NCBI GenBank assembly: GCA_004297305.1
Contig: SCTR01000009.1
Location: 1 to 64,000, forward strand
Length of the DNA: 64,000 bases
DNA from: Actinomycetota bacterium
GTDB taxonomy: Bacteria > Actinomycetota > Actinomycetes > S36-B12 > FW305-bin1
Direction of reading: 5' to 3'
Part shown: positions 56,919 to 64,000 of the stretch, one piece after another
How the letters are laid out: each line of letters opens with the position of its first letter
How positions within the stretch are numbered: the stretch's first letter is position 1
Position numbers and translations under genes: made by a program
The notes under the pieces: generated by a model
Database searches by the model: none
What the model was told of the DNA's origin: nothing
Seen by the model: the letters and a program-made list of their open reading frames with translations, nothing else

Positions 56919-57557
56919 TCAGCGGGACTGGGGCGGGTACGACTCGGCTCGCAGCAGCCGGGCGAGGTGGGCGGCGTTGGTCGCGGTCGTCCGGTTGGTC
57001 TGCAGGACCCCCGCTGGACTGGCGGGAAGGTCCTGATAGTCCCGGTACTCGCCCTTGACGTCGTCGTGCCAGTAGGTCACGGCCTGCGCCGCTAGCGAGA
57101 AGCCGACGTCGTTCAGCGCTTGGAAGAGGACCGCGCTCACGTGGTGGGCGCCGTCTTCATTGCCCACGACCACCGCCACGGCGACCTTGCCGTACGTGAG
57201 GAGCCTGCCCTCGTCGTCGGTCTCGGACAGTTCGGCGTCAAGGCGTTCGAGGACTCGCTGGCACACGCTGGATTGCTGTCCGAGCCATGTCGGCGTCGCC
57301 AGGACGAGAATGTCGGCCCGCAACAGCTGGGCCCGAAGCTCGGGCCACGCGTCGCCGCCGCCCATGTCGATCGCGACGGCGGGCTTGACGTCGTGATCCA
57401 CCACCCGGACCACCTCGGTCTGCACGTCCAGTTTGTCGAATTCCGCAAGGACCTGAGTGGCCAGCAGTTCGGTGCTCGACGCGGCCGGCGATTGCTTCAG
57501 CGTGCAGACGAGCGCCAGCGCACGCAGGGGGGTGTCGCCGCCGTCGGAAGGGGTCAC
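56919..57557 (-). CDS. NAD(P)H-dependent FMN reductase / flavodoxin-like oxidoreductase
   Basis: 212 residues from ATG 57557. Flavodoxin-like fold: the phosphate loop is ALALVCTLKQSPAASSTEL, and the FMN ring contacts are in ILVLATPTWLGQQSS and VAVVVGNEDGAHHVSA. It belongs to the NADPH-dependent FMN reductase group (SsuE/ArsH-related). It may reduce free flavin or quinones. The 300-bp gap to its divergent neighbour contains a possible small ORF. Confidence 0.88.
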   Translation of the reverse strand: MTPSDGGDTPLRALALVCTLKQSPAASSTELLATQVLAEFDKLDVQTEVVRVVDHDVKPAVAIDMGGGDAWPELRAQLLRADILVLATPTWLGQQSSVCQRVLERLDAELSETDDEGRLLTYGKVAVAVVVGNEDGAHHVSAVLFQALNDVGFSLAAQAVTYWHDDVKGEYRDYQDLPASPAGVLQTNRTTATNAAHLARLLRAESYPPQSR

Positions 57558-57618
57558 GGGCGGAACCCACGATCAGGTGCGTGCACGGTGTCCTCCTGGT
57601 GGGTCGGCAACCCGCGGC

Positions 57619-57750
57619 ATGGTCGAGTCTGACCCGGTCGGCGTACCGCCGCATCCGCAACCGACCGCGCGCGGGCAGGGTGGAACGCCTGCGCCTCCCG
57701 GTGGCGCGGGCGTCGGTGACGGGGTAGGGATGGTGTGGATCGGCAACTGA
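57619..57750 (+). CDS. Possible 43-residue small protein
   Basis: ATG 57619 opens a 43-codon frame with GC-rich third positions, Pro/Gly-rich and ending MVWIGN. No clear ribosome site and no recognised family; it lies in the 297-bp gap between two divergent genes. It could be chance in a GC-rich gap. The rest of that gap shows only the ribosome sites of the neighbours. Confidence 0.2.
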   Translation: MVESDPVGVPPHPQPTARGQGGTPAPPGGAGVGDGVGMVWIGN

Positions 57751-57854
57751 GCAGGTCGGGATCGGCTCCGACGACGGCTCAGATCGGCTGATGCCACGAA
57801 GGCGTACGGCCCTGCACTCGTCCGCAACCGCGTCGCCCTGGTTCGGAGGTTATC

Positions 57855-58853
57855 GTGAAATTCGGGTACTTCCTGTCCAGTGAGGAGTTCGAGCCGCACC
57901 AGTTGATTTCCCAGGCGCTCGGCGCCGAACGTGCCGGACTGGACGCGCTGTGCATCTCCGATCACTTCCATCCCTGGCTGGACAGTCAGGGGCAGAGTTC
58001 GTTCGTCTGGTCGGTCGTCGGGGCGCTCGCCATGCGCGTTCAGTTGCCGATCACGACGGCCGTGACCTGCCCGATCGGCAGAGTCCACCCGGCGATCCTG
58101 GCGCAGGCGGCGGCGACGGCGGCGCTGTTGGTGCCCGGGGGATTCCGGTTCGGCATCGGCTCTGGCGAAGCCCTCAACGAGCACATCCTGGGCGAACCGT
58201 GGCCGCCGGTGTCGCAGCGATTGGACATGCTCGAGGAGGCCGTCGGGCTGATGCGCGAGCTGTGGGACGGCGGCATGACCACCTACCGTGGCCGCTACTT
58301 CCGAGTGGACAACGCGCGCCTCTACTCGTTGCCGGACACCCCGGTGCCGGTCTACGTGTCCGGCTTCGGGCCCGAGTCGGCAACGCTGGCCGGGCGTATC
58401 GGCGACGGTTTCGTCTCGACCAAACCCGACCTCGACCTCGTCGGCGCCTTCCGACGCGCTGGCGGCGGTACCAAGCCCGCGCAGCTGAGCACGAAGGTGT
58501 GTTGGGCACCCACCGAGGCCGAAGCGGTCTCCCTCGCTCATGGCCGGTGGCGCAACGAACTGGTCCCCGGCCAGGCCTCCCAGGAGCTCCCGTTGCCAAC
58601 GCATTTCGAGCAGGTCAGCGAGTTGGTGACCGAGGACGCGGTGCGCGCGATGAAGGCGTGCGGTCCCGACGCCGGGCGTCACGTCGAGGTTCTGACGCCG
58701 TTCGTGCAGTCGGGCTACGACGAGTTGTACCTGAACAACATCGGGCCGTATCAGGACGAGTTCTTCGCGATGTACCGCGACGAAGTGATCCCGGAGCTGC
58801 GCCGACTCGCAGCGCACGCTGCCGCGTCCTCGGCGCAGCCGGGTTCGGACTGA
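57855..58853 (+). CDS. LLM class F420-dependent oxidoreductase, G6PDH family
   Basis: 332 residues from GTG 57855, 6 nt after CGGAGG. It closely follows F420-dependent glucose-6-phosphate dehydrogenase and relatives: DALCISDHFHPWLDSQG, TTAVTCPIGRVHPAILAQA, RFGIGSGEALNEHILG and AVGLMRELWDGGMTTYRGRYF. FGD1 itself makes F420H2 from glucose-6-phosphate; several paralogues in this subfamily act on other substrates. The phosphate-binding Lys residues of true Fgd1 were not verified. The DUF6582 gene follows 14 bp later. Confidence 0.9.
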   Translation: MKFGYFLSSEEFEPHQLISQALGAERAGLDALCISDHFHPWLDSQGQSSFVWSVVGALAMRVQLPITTAVTCPIGRVHPAILAQAAATAALLVPGGFRFGIGSGEALNEHILGEPWPPVSQRLDMLEEAVGLMRELWDGGMTTYRGRYFRVDNARLYSLPDTPVPVYVSGFGPESATLAGRIGDGFVSTKPDLDLVGAFRRAGGGTKPAQLSTKVCWAPTEAEAVSLAHGRWRNELVPGQASQELPLPTHFEQVSELVTEDAVRAMKACGPDAGRHVEVLTPFVQSGYDELYLNNIGPYQDEFFAMYRDEVIPELRRLAAHAAASSAQPGSD

Positions 58854-58867
58854 CAGGAGGTGCAGCG

Positions 58868-59227
58868 GTGGCCAAGGCCGCAGACAAGAAGAGTTCGGAC
58901 AAGAAAGGTTCGGGCAAGAGTCGTGGCGGCGGGTTGCGAGCTCAGGTGCGCAACAAGTTGCGTGCGAAGCAGTTCGCGTTTCCCAGGCAACGCAAGGAGC
59001 CGATCTACGACGCCAAGCACGTCCGGAATGCGATCTCCCGGTTCAACCAGGTCACCGACGTCAGCGACCGGCAGCGGGACGCGGCCTGGCGCCGGATCAA
59101 GCGGGCCGCGAAGAAGTACGGCGTGGACGTCTCGGAACGGTCCTGGCGCGAACTGGGCCGGCCGAAGGATTCGTCGAAGGGCAAGAAGGCCAGTGGCAAG
59201 GGCCGCGGTAGCAAGCCGAAGGGATAG
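58868..59227 (+). CDS. DUF6582 family small basic protein
   Basis: 119 residues from GTG 58868 behind CAGGAGG. The Lys/Ser/Gly-rich ends (KKSSDKKGSGKSRGG; GKKASGKGRGSKPKG) flank a compact middle domain: AFPRQRKEPIYDAKHVRNAI, RFNQVTDVSDRQRDAAWRRI and KKYGVDVSERSWRELG. This matches DUF6582, found in many actinobacteria. The charge suggests nucleic-acid binding, but function is unestablished. It is cotranscribed with the LLM gene and converges with topoisomerase IB. Confidence 0.85.
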   Translation: MAKAADKKSSDKKGSGKSRGGGLRAQVRNKLRAKQFAFPRQRKEPIYDAKHVRNAISRFNQVTDVSDRQRDAAWRRIKRAAKKYGVDVSERSWRELGRPKDSSKGKKASGKGRGSKPKG

Positions 59228-59261
59228 CCGGCAGGAGATCGGCCGGCAGCTCGCGACCGGC

Positions 59262-60275
59262 TCACGATGACCGCTGCGGCGATCGGAGCATGCGCAGCAC
59301 CGCCCGCTCGACCTTGCCGTGCACCGGAAGGTTGCGCCGGGCCCGCGGCAGGGACTGCCGCGGGAGGACGACGCCGTCGTCGAAGAGTTCCACCACCCGG
59401 GGATCGACGTAGGAGCTCCGCGCGACCGTGACGGTGTTCCCGAGGTAGTCGGCCACCCCGCGGTACGCGGCCACGACCGCTCGCTTGCGCGCGGTCGTGC
59501 CGGTGACACTGCCCTCGAAGGCGAGCAGCTGCGCCATGAGCACCGTCGCGTTCCAGGTCCGGAAGTCCTTGGCGGTGAAGTCGCCGCGCATCATTTCGTG
59601 GACGTGCTGGTTGACATCGGCACTGTGGATGTCGTGCCAGGCGTTGCCGTCGTTCCAGGCCAGCAACTCCGGGTCGTCGTCGTCGCGGTGGATCAACTCG
59701 GCGAGAACCTTGGCCAGTGCCGAGTCGACGACTCGTTGTTCGCGGTCCTTGGCGCCCTTGGCCACGTAGTGGAACGTGATGCTGTGGCCGCGGACGACGA
59801 CGTGTTCGCGCCGGATCGTGGCCAGGCCGTAGGTGTCGTGCTGATCCGCGTAGGACTCCGACCCGATCCGGAACGATCCCAGGTCAAGCATGCGAAAGGC
59901 CGCAGCGAGGGCTCTCGACTTGGTGACGTCGTCGCCCTTCAATGCATTGGCGGTGTGGACCCGCGCCCTCGGTAGCCGGGCAGCCAGGTCGAGCACCCGG
60001 TCATGCTTGGCCGCGTCACGCTGGGTCCGCCACTGCGCGTGGTAGAGGTACTGACGCCGACCGGCGGCGTCGGTACCGACAGCTTGGATGTGCCCGTTGA
60101 CGGCCGGGCTGATCCAGACGTCGGTCCAGGCCGGCGGGATCACCAGGTCGGCGATGCGCTGGAGGCTTGCGGGGTCTGCGATACGACTGCCGTGGGCGTC
60201 GAGGTACTCGAACCCGCGGCCCCGTCGCCGACGGCGCCAGCCCGGCTCGGCCGGCGACGATCGCCGCAGTCTCAT
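59262..60275 (-). CDS. DNA topoisomerase IB
   Basis: 337 residues from ATG 60275, the usual bacterial/poxvirus-like size. Opening block: RGFEYLDAHGSRIADP and IPPAWTDVWISPAVNGHIQA. Core: HDTYGLATIRREHVVVRG and SITFHYVAKGAKDREQRVV. The active-site Tyr is in VARSSYVDPRVVELFDDG near residue 287, and the general acid residues are in DFRTWNATVLMAQLLA. It relaxes supercoils by a 3'-phosphotyrosine nick, ATP-independent. Many actinobacteria carry it as an accessory enzyme. Confidence 0.95.
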   Translation of the reverse strand: MRLRRSSPAEPGWRRRRRGRGFEYLDAHGSRIADPASLQRIADLVIPPAWTDVWISPAVNGHIQAVGTDAAGRRQYLYHAQWRTQRDAAKHDRVLDLAARLPRARVHTANALKGDDVTKSRALAAAFRMLDLGSFRIGSESYADQHDTYGLATIRREHVVVRGHSITFHYVAKGAKDREQRVVDSALAKVLAELIHRDDDDPELLAWNDGNAWHDIHSADVNQHVHEMMRGDFTAKDFRTWNATVLMAQLLAFEGSVTGTTARKRAVVAAYRGVADYLGNTVTVARSSYVDPRVVELFDDGVVLPRQSLPRARRNLPVHGKVERAVLRMLRSPQRSS

Positions 60276-60595
60276 CGGCCTCGTGCTGGGACCATCGTTG
60301 CCCTCTCGGACTGACCGGTTGGTTTCGGCCGAAAGTACGCCACGAATCGATGACCGGCACCTCGACGACTGCCGCCCCTGATGGCGGTGATCTTCTCCGG
60401 ACGGTTCCGACCCGCCCGTCGCTGTTTGCGCCGGCCCGGCTCTGCTCACTACAGTGCCGGTGTTCCCTCGACTTCGCGCTGCTCGACCCGCCCGTCGAGG
60501 AAGGCCGGCCTGCTGACCGGCGTACGACCGATCGACGCTGCAGGTGCTGTTCGTCGCGCGTTCGATCGTCCTGTCGTCTCGTCATGGAGAACGTC
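60276..60595. other. Divergent gap between topoisomerase IB and MOSC genes
   Basis: 320 bp with no supported gene. Open frames through here extend the MOSC frame upstream, but no start with a ribosome site is seen before 60584. No convincing promoter or operator was found. Confidence 0.4.
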
Positions 60596-61579
60596 ATGGC
60601 TGCTGCCGTCGTCACGTCGTTGTACCGGTACCCCGTAAAGTCTGTCGGTGGCACGGCCATCGACCGTGTTCATGTCGAGGCCACGGGTCTCTGCGGCGAT
60701 CGATTGTTCGCCTTCGTGGATGTCGAGTCCGGCAGCCCCTGCAATGCCAAGAACCCCCGCAAGTACGGCCGCATGCTGCTGTGCACCGCGTACTACCCGG
60801 ACGAGCCGGTGCCCGGCGCACCCTTGCCGCCGGTCCATGTGCGGTTCCCGGACGGCAGGGTCGGCAGGCAGGGGGACGACCTGGACGACCTGATGTCCGG
60901 CTTCCTCGGACGGCGGGTGCAGCTCATCGACACCGTCCCGGAGAAGCTCACCGCCGAGTTCACCTGGGACGAGACGTCCGGCGTGGAGAAGAGCGGCCCG
61001 TACGCGAACGCCGTGCAGAACTCCGACGGCGACTACGTCAGCACAGTCGTGCTGACCCGCCGCTCGAGCCGTTTCGTCGATCTGACGCCGCTGCACATCG
61101 TCTCGATGTCCAGCGTCCGCCATTTCCAGGAGTTGGCGCCGGGGGCGAACTTCGATGCCCGGCGCTACCGTCCCTCGTTCGTCGTCGAGACTCCAGCTGC
61201 CGGCGCCAGCGAGGAGGCCTGGGTGGGCGGGTCGCTGCAGGCTCCGGGCGGGTTGCGAGCGGAGGTGGTCATGGTGACCCCCCGCTGCGTGATGTCCACG
61301 CTCGAGCACGCGCCGGACGTGCCGCTCGACCGCACCACGCTGCGCACGTTGGCCCGGCACAACACCCAGGACATTCCCGGCTTCGGCCGGGGCGCCTGCC
61401 TCGGCGTCTACGCCGACGTCGCCCAGGAAGGCGCGCTGTCGGTCGGCGACGCTCTGGAGTTCCGGGCCGGCAGCCCGCAGGAGGTCGAGGAACGAGCCGC
61501 CCGGTACGAGAGCAGCAGCCACCGGCGCCAGCGTGAGGCCCGCGAGCTGCAGCAGCGGGCAGCCGGGGAGGTCCAGTGA
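60596..61579 (+). CDS. MOSC domain-containing protein
   Basis: 327 residues. ATG 60596 is chosen because GGAGA lies 5 nt upstream; ATG 60584 is possible. N-terminal MOSC beta-barrel (SLYRYPVKSVGGTAIDRVHV) and MOSC core with the conserved Cys in VTPRCVMSTLEHAPD and GRGACLGVYADV, the residue that binds sulfur or molybdenum cofactor in MOSC proteins such as YcbX and mARC. It probably reduces N-hydroxylated or similar compounds with molybdenum cofactor. No moa or moe gene is near. Confidence 0.92.
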   Translation: MAAAVVTSLYRYPVKSVGGTAIDRVHVEATGLCGDRLFAFVDVESGSPCNAKNPRKYGRMLLCTAYYPDEPVPGAPLPPVHVRFPDGRVGRQGDDLDDLMSGFLGRRVQLIDTVPEKLTAEFTWDETSGVEKSGPYANAVQNSDGDYVSTVVLTRRSSRFVDLTPLHIVSMSSVRHFQELAPGANFDARRYRPSFVVETPAAGASEEAWVGGSLQAPGGLRAEVVMVTPRCVMSTLEHAPDVPLDRTTLRTLARHNTQDIPGFGRGACLGVYADVAQEGALSVGDALEFRAGSPQEVEERAARYESSSHRRQREARELQQRAAGEVQ

Positions 61580-61746
61580 GTGTGGCCCGGCGGCCGGCCG
61601 GCGTCGCCGTCAGGAGCCGACGAGATTCTTGTCGATCATGCTCCCCGATGACCGGCGATTGCGGCTAGGCTGCATCGCCTGGTCGCTGCGGTGACCGGCT
61701 CGTCGCATCGGCGTATCCGTTGGATACCTGCGTTCGGGAGGACCAC

Positions 61747-62151
61747 ATGGCGGGTTTGATTGCTGAGTTCGGCACCGGACAGGTCTTTTGGTCGATGGTG
61801 TGGTTCTTCCTCTTCTTCATCTGGATCTGGTTGCTGATCGTGGTGTTCAGCGACATCTTCCGCAGCGAGGATCTGGGTGGCTGGGCGAAGGCCATCTGGT
61901 GCATCTTCGTCATCGTCCTGCCCTACCTGGGGGTTTTCGTCTACCTCATCGCCCGAGGGCACAAGATGCAGGAGCACGCCGTGCAGGCCGCCAAGGCCCA
62001 GGACACCGCACAACGGGAGTACATCCAGAGCGTGACCGGGAGCGGGACGAGTACCGCTGCCGAACTCGCCCGGCTGGCCGACCTGAAGAACTCCGGTGTC
62101 ATCACCGACGCGGAGTTCCAGGCGGCAAAGGCCAAGACGCTCAACGGCTAG
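61747..62151 (+). CDS. Small membrane protein with PLDc_N and SHOCT domains
   Basis: 134 residues from ATG 61747 after GGGAGG. Two membrane helices (VFWSMVWFFLFFIWIWLLIVV and AIWCIFVIVLPYLGVFVYLI, each given in part) form the PLDc_N hairpin, with SRSEDLGGWAKA-type link. The C-terminus is a SHOCT motif: ELARLADLKNSGVITDAEFQ. Similar actinobacterial proteins are common and of unknown function; SHOCT may mediate oligomerisation. A spacer of 87 bp leads to the MFS gene in the same direction. Confidence 0.9.
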   Translation: MAGLIAEFGTGQVFWSMVWFFLFFIWIWLLIVVFSDIFRSEDLGGWAKAIWCIFVIVLPYLGVFVYLIARGHKMQEHAVQAAKAQDTAQREYIQSVTGSGTSTAAELARLADLKNSGVITDAEFQAAKAKTLNG

Positions 62152-62238
62152 CACGGCGTATCCGTGTCGCCGGCGCTGGTCGTGGTAAGTCGGCACGCGT
62201 CGTGGTGATGGAGACAGGGCACAGCGCGGAGGCGGCGG

Positions 62239-63834
62239 GTGGATGATCAGGCGCCGTCAGCTGCCGGCGAAACGCCGTTGAACTTCCGGCTGGCCTTGCT
62301 GCTGGCCATGGCGATGTTCGTGCTGGTGGTGGACACCTCGCTGATGAACGTGTCCATCTCCGCCGTGGTTCGCGACCTGGACACCACCGTGAGCTCCGTC
62401 CAGTCGGCGATCGCCTTGGAAGCGCTGGTGTCAGCGGCGTTCATCCTGATCGGCAGCAAGGTCGGCGACCTGATCGGCCGGAAACGTGCCTACGTTCTGG
62501 GTCTGCTGGGCTACGCCGTCGGCGCATTGGCCATGACTGTCGCTCAGAGCATCACCGCGATCGTGATCTTCTGGGCCGTTGTCGGCGGCTTGGGCGCCTC
62601 CTTGCTGCTGCCGGCGATGCAGTCGCTGATCCACGGCAACTTCTCCGGTGTCGCGCAGAAGCGGGTGTACGCCTTGGTGGGTGCCGCGGCCGCGATCGCG
62701 GCCGCGGTGGGCCCGCTGCTGGGTGGCTTTATCACGACGTACCTGTCGTGGCGAGTGGCGTTCGGCCTCGAGGTCGTCGTGATCGTCGTGGTCCTCTCCG
62801 GGATCGGGCTGGTCCGCGAGGTCCCCTACACCGGACCGCGGCAGGTGGACCCGCTGGGAGCCGTGCTGTCGGTCGTCGGCATGGGCGGCCTGGTGTTGGG
62901 CATCCTGGTCTGGCAGGAAGGCGGCGAATTCGTCCTTGCCCTCCTGGTGCTCGGTGCGGCGGCGATGGGATGCCTCGTCGCCTGGCTGGTGCATCGCAAA
63001 CGGCGCGGCCGGCCGACGCTGCTGGATCCGGATCTGTTCCGGTCCCACCTGTTCCGCTTCGGGATCAGCGGGCAGACGCTGCAGCAGATCGCTCTCGGCG
63101 GCACGATGATCGCGTTGCCGATCTACCTGCAGATGGTGCTGGAATACAACGCCATGCAAGCGGGACTATCCCTTGCCCCGTTGTCGCTGAGCATGTTCGG
63201 CGCAGCACTCGTGGCCGGGCGGCGGGCCGGCAAACGGCGTCCAGCGGTGGTCATCCAGGCCGGTTTCGTCCTGCTCCTGGTCGGGCTGGTCGTGCTGCTG
63301 CCGATCGTGCCGCGCGCCAGCAGTGGCTGGTATCTGGCGATCCCGCTGGTCGTCGCCGGCTGCGGGCTCGGCTTGTTGGTGTCACAGCTGAACAACTACA
63401 CGCTGTCGCCGATCACCGAGGAGCGCGTCAGCGAAGCCGCCGGGGTGAACTCCGCGGCCGGGTCCTTCGGGCTCTCGTTCGGCCTGGCGTTCGCCGGCGC
63501 GATCATGCTGGCCACCCTGTCGTTCAGTTTCACGCGCCTGGCCGCCGACAGCGCCGTACTGGATCCCGCGCAACAGCAACAGGTCGCGACGGCGCTGAAC
63601 GAGGACGCGGAGATCATGAGCAACACTGCGCTGGCCGCCCAGCTGTCCGGTCAGCCCGCGGACGTCCAGGCCGAAGTGATCCGGATCAATACCGACGCGC
63701 GACACCGAGCCCTGCAGGTTGCGTTGCTCGTCCCGATCCTGGCCAGTGTCGGTGGTTTGTTCGTGTCGTTCCGGATGCGGCGACTACCCGATCCCCGTCC
63801 GTCGAATGGTGTCGAGGGCATCGCCCTCGGTTGA
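62239..63834 (+). CDS. MFS transporter, DHA2-type
   Basis: 531 residues from GTG 62239 after GGAGG. About 14 membrane segments, with motif D1 in MFVLVVDTSLMNVSISAV, motif A in SKVGDLIGRKRAYV and motif C in GAAAAIAAAVGPLLGGFI. A soluble loop of about 60 residues precedes the last helix (SAVLDPAQQQQVATALNEDA), as in QacA-like exporters. Substrate unknown; export of a drug or metabolite is the usual role. No regulator is adjacent. Confidence 0.92.
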   Translation: MDDQAPSAAGETPLNFRLALLLAMAMFVLVVDTSLMNVSISAVVRDLDTTVSSVQSAIALEALVSAAFILIGSKVGDLIGRKRAYVLGLLGYAVGALAMTVAQSITAIVIFWAVVGGLGASLLLPAMQSLIHGNFSGVAQKRVYALVGAAAAIAAAVGPLLGGFITTYLSWRVAFGLEVVVIVVVLSGIGLVREVPYTGPRQVDPLGAVLSVVGMGGLVLGILVWQEGGEFVLALLVLGAAAMGCLVAWLVHRKRRGRPTLLDPDLFRSHLFRFGISGQTLQQIALGGTMIALPIYLQMVLEYNAMQAGLSLAPLSLSMFGAALVAGRRAGKRRPAVVIQAGFVLLLVGLVVLLPIVPRASSGWYLAIPLVVAGCGLGLLVSQLNNYTLSPITEERVSEAAGVNSAAGSFGLSFGLAFAGAIMLATLSFSFTRLAADSAVLDPAQQQQVATALNEDAEIMSNTALAAQLSGQPADVQAEVIRINTDARHRALQVALLVPILASVGGLFVSFRMRRLPDPRPSNGVEGIALG

Positions 63835-63900
63835 CCACACGGTGGCGTCCGTCGCGGGCGCTGCGGCGTTCGCGACCTGCCGGGACTCGATGCCGGCCAG

Positions 63901-64000
63901 TCAGTCCGAGCCGATCGCCGACCTGACCTGCGCGGTCTGCGCGGGTGTCCAGTTCGCCGGCTGCAGGACCGCCACCCACGCGTCGACGTACTCCTTCTGG
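63901..64000 (-). CDS. 3' end of an unidentified gene, cut by the right edge
   Basis: On the minus strand one frame runs from the window edge to TGA at 63903-63901 with GC-rich third positions, giving a 32-residue tail containing YVDAWVAVLQPANWTPAQ. The family is not recognised. It converges with the MFS gene. Confidence 0.55.
   Translation of the reverse strand, partial: QKEYVDAWVAVLQPANWTPAQTAQVRSAIGSD

Overview
The window is very GC-rich (about 70%) and densely coded on both strands. Gene content points to an actinomycete: F420-type luciferase-like oxidoreductases, an MmpS-like protein, an Lsr2-like nucleoid protein, group II truncated hemoglobin (GlbO), TreY/TreZ trehalose synthesis, a secondary SSB next to EttA, oligoribonuclease, and several genes whose start codon lies 6-8 nt after a TANNNT -10 box (the leaderless pattern common in Actinobacteria). 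The genus cannot be fixed from the sequence alone.

Region 1 (1-15,170) is a catabolic neighbourhood. It holds a crotonase-fold protein closely resembling 6-oxocamphor hydrolase, an FAD_binding_2 flavoprotein, a divergent TetR regulator, an MmgE/PrpD protein, a cytochrome P450, an extended SDR, a classical SDR, a thiolase and a fused FadB-type enzyme. A Dabb protein, an LLM oxidoreductase and a phytoene-desaturase-like flavoprotein follow. Read together it suggests oxidation of an alicyclic or terpenoid-like ring, hydrolytic C-C ring opening of a beta-diketone, and beta-oxidation of the product. The substrate is not known.

Region 2 (15,200-26,500) mixes housekeeping and surface genes: Lsr2-like protein, GH16-like secreted protein, MmpS-like protein, tRNA-His, DUF6325 protein, orn, a tandem universal stress protein, a large secreted zinc metalloprotease convergent with a ZnuA-like lipoprotein that has a Zur-like box over its promoter, an MFS exporter, a RibD-type reductase divergent from a flavin-reductase-fold protein, and tRNA-Arg.

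Region 3 (26,690-47,620) contains ssb, an ettA operon, glbO coupled to an SDR-DUF2867 gene, mscS coupled to a prolyl oligopeptidase, lapA-amidase-malQ, two small secreted or soluble proteins (one DUF5130), a SUKH-like gene of lower GC content, pepN, rpiB, an NHEJ-type ATP-dependent DNA ligase with an in-frame 15-bp repeat, a DUF2237 gene and an aldo/keto reductase.

Region 4 (47,700-64,000) has a HhH-PHP protein, the glgX-treY-treZ operon (glycogen to trehalose) in which a 25-codon mini-ORF appears to bridge treY and treZ, a paralogue of the region 1 flavoprotein, an FMN reductase, a G6PDH-family LLM enzyme with a DUF6582 protein, topoisomerase IB, a MOSC protein, a small membrane protein, a DHA2-type MFS transporter, and the 3' end of an unidentified gene. 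No CRISPR array, insertion sequence or prophage was seen.
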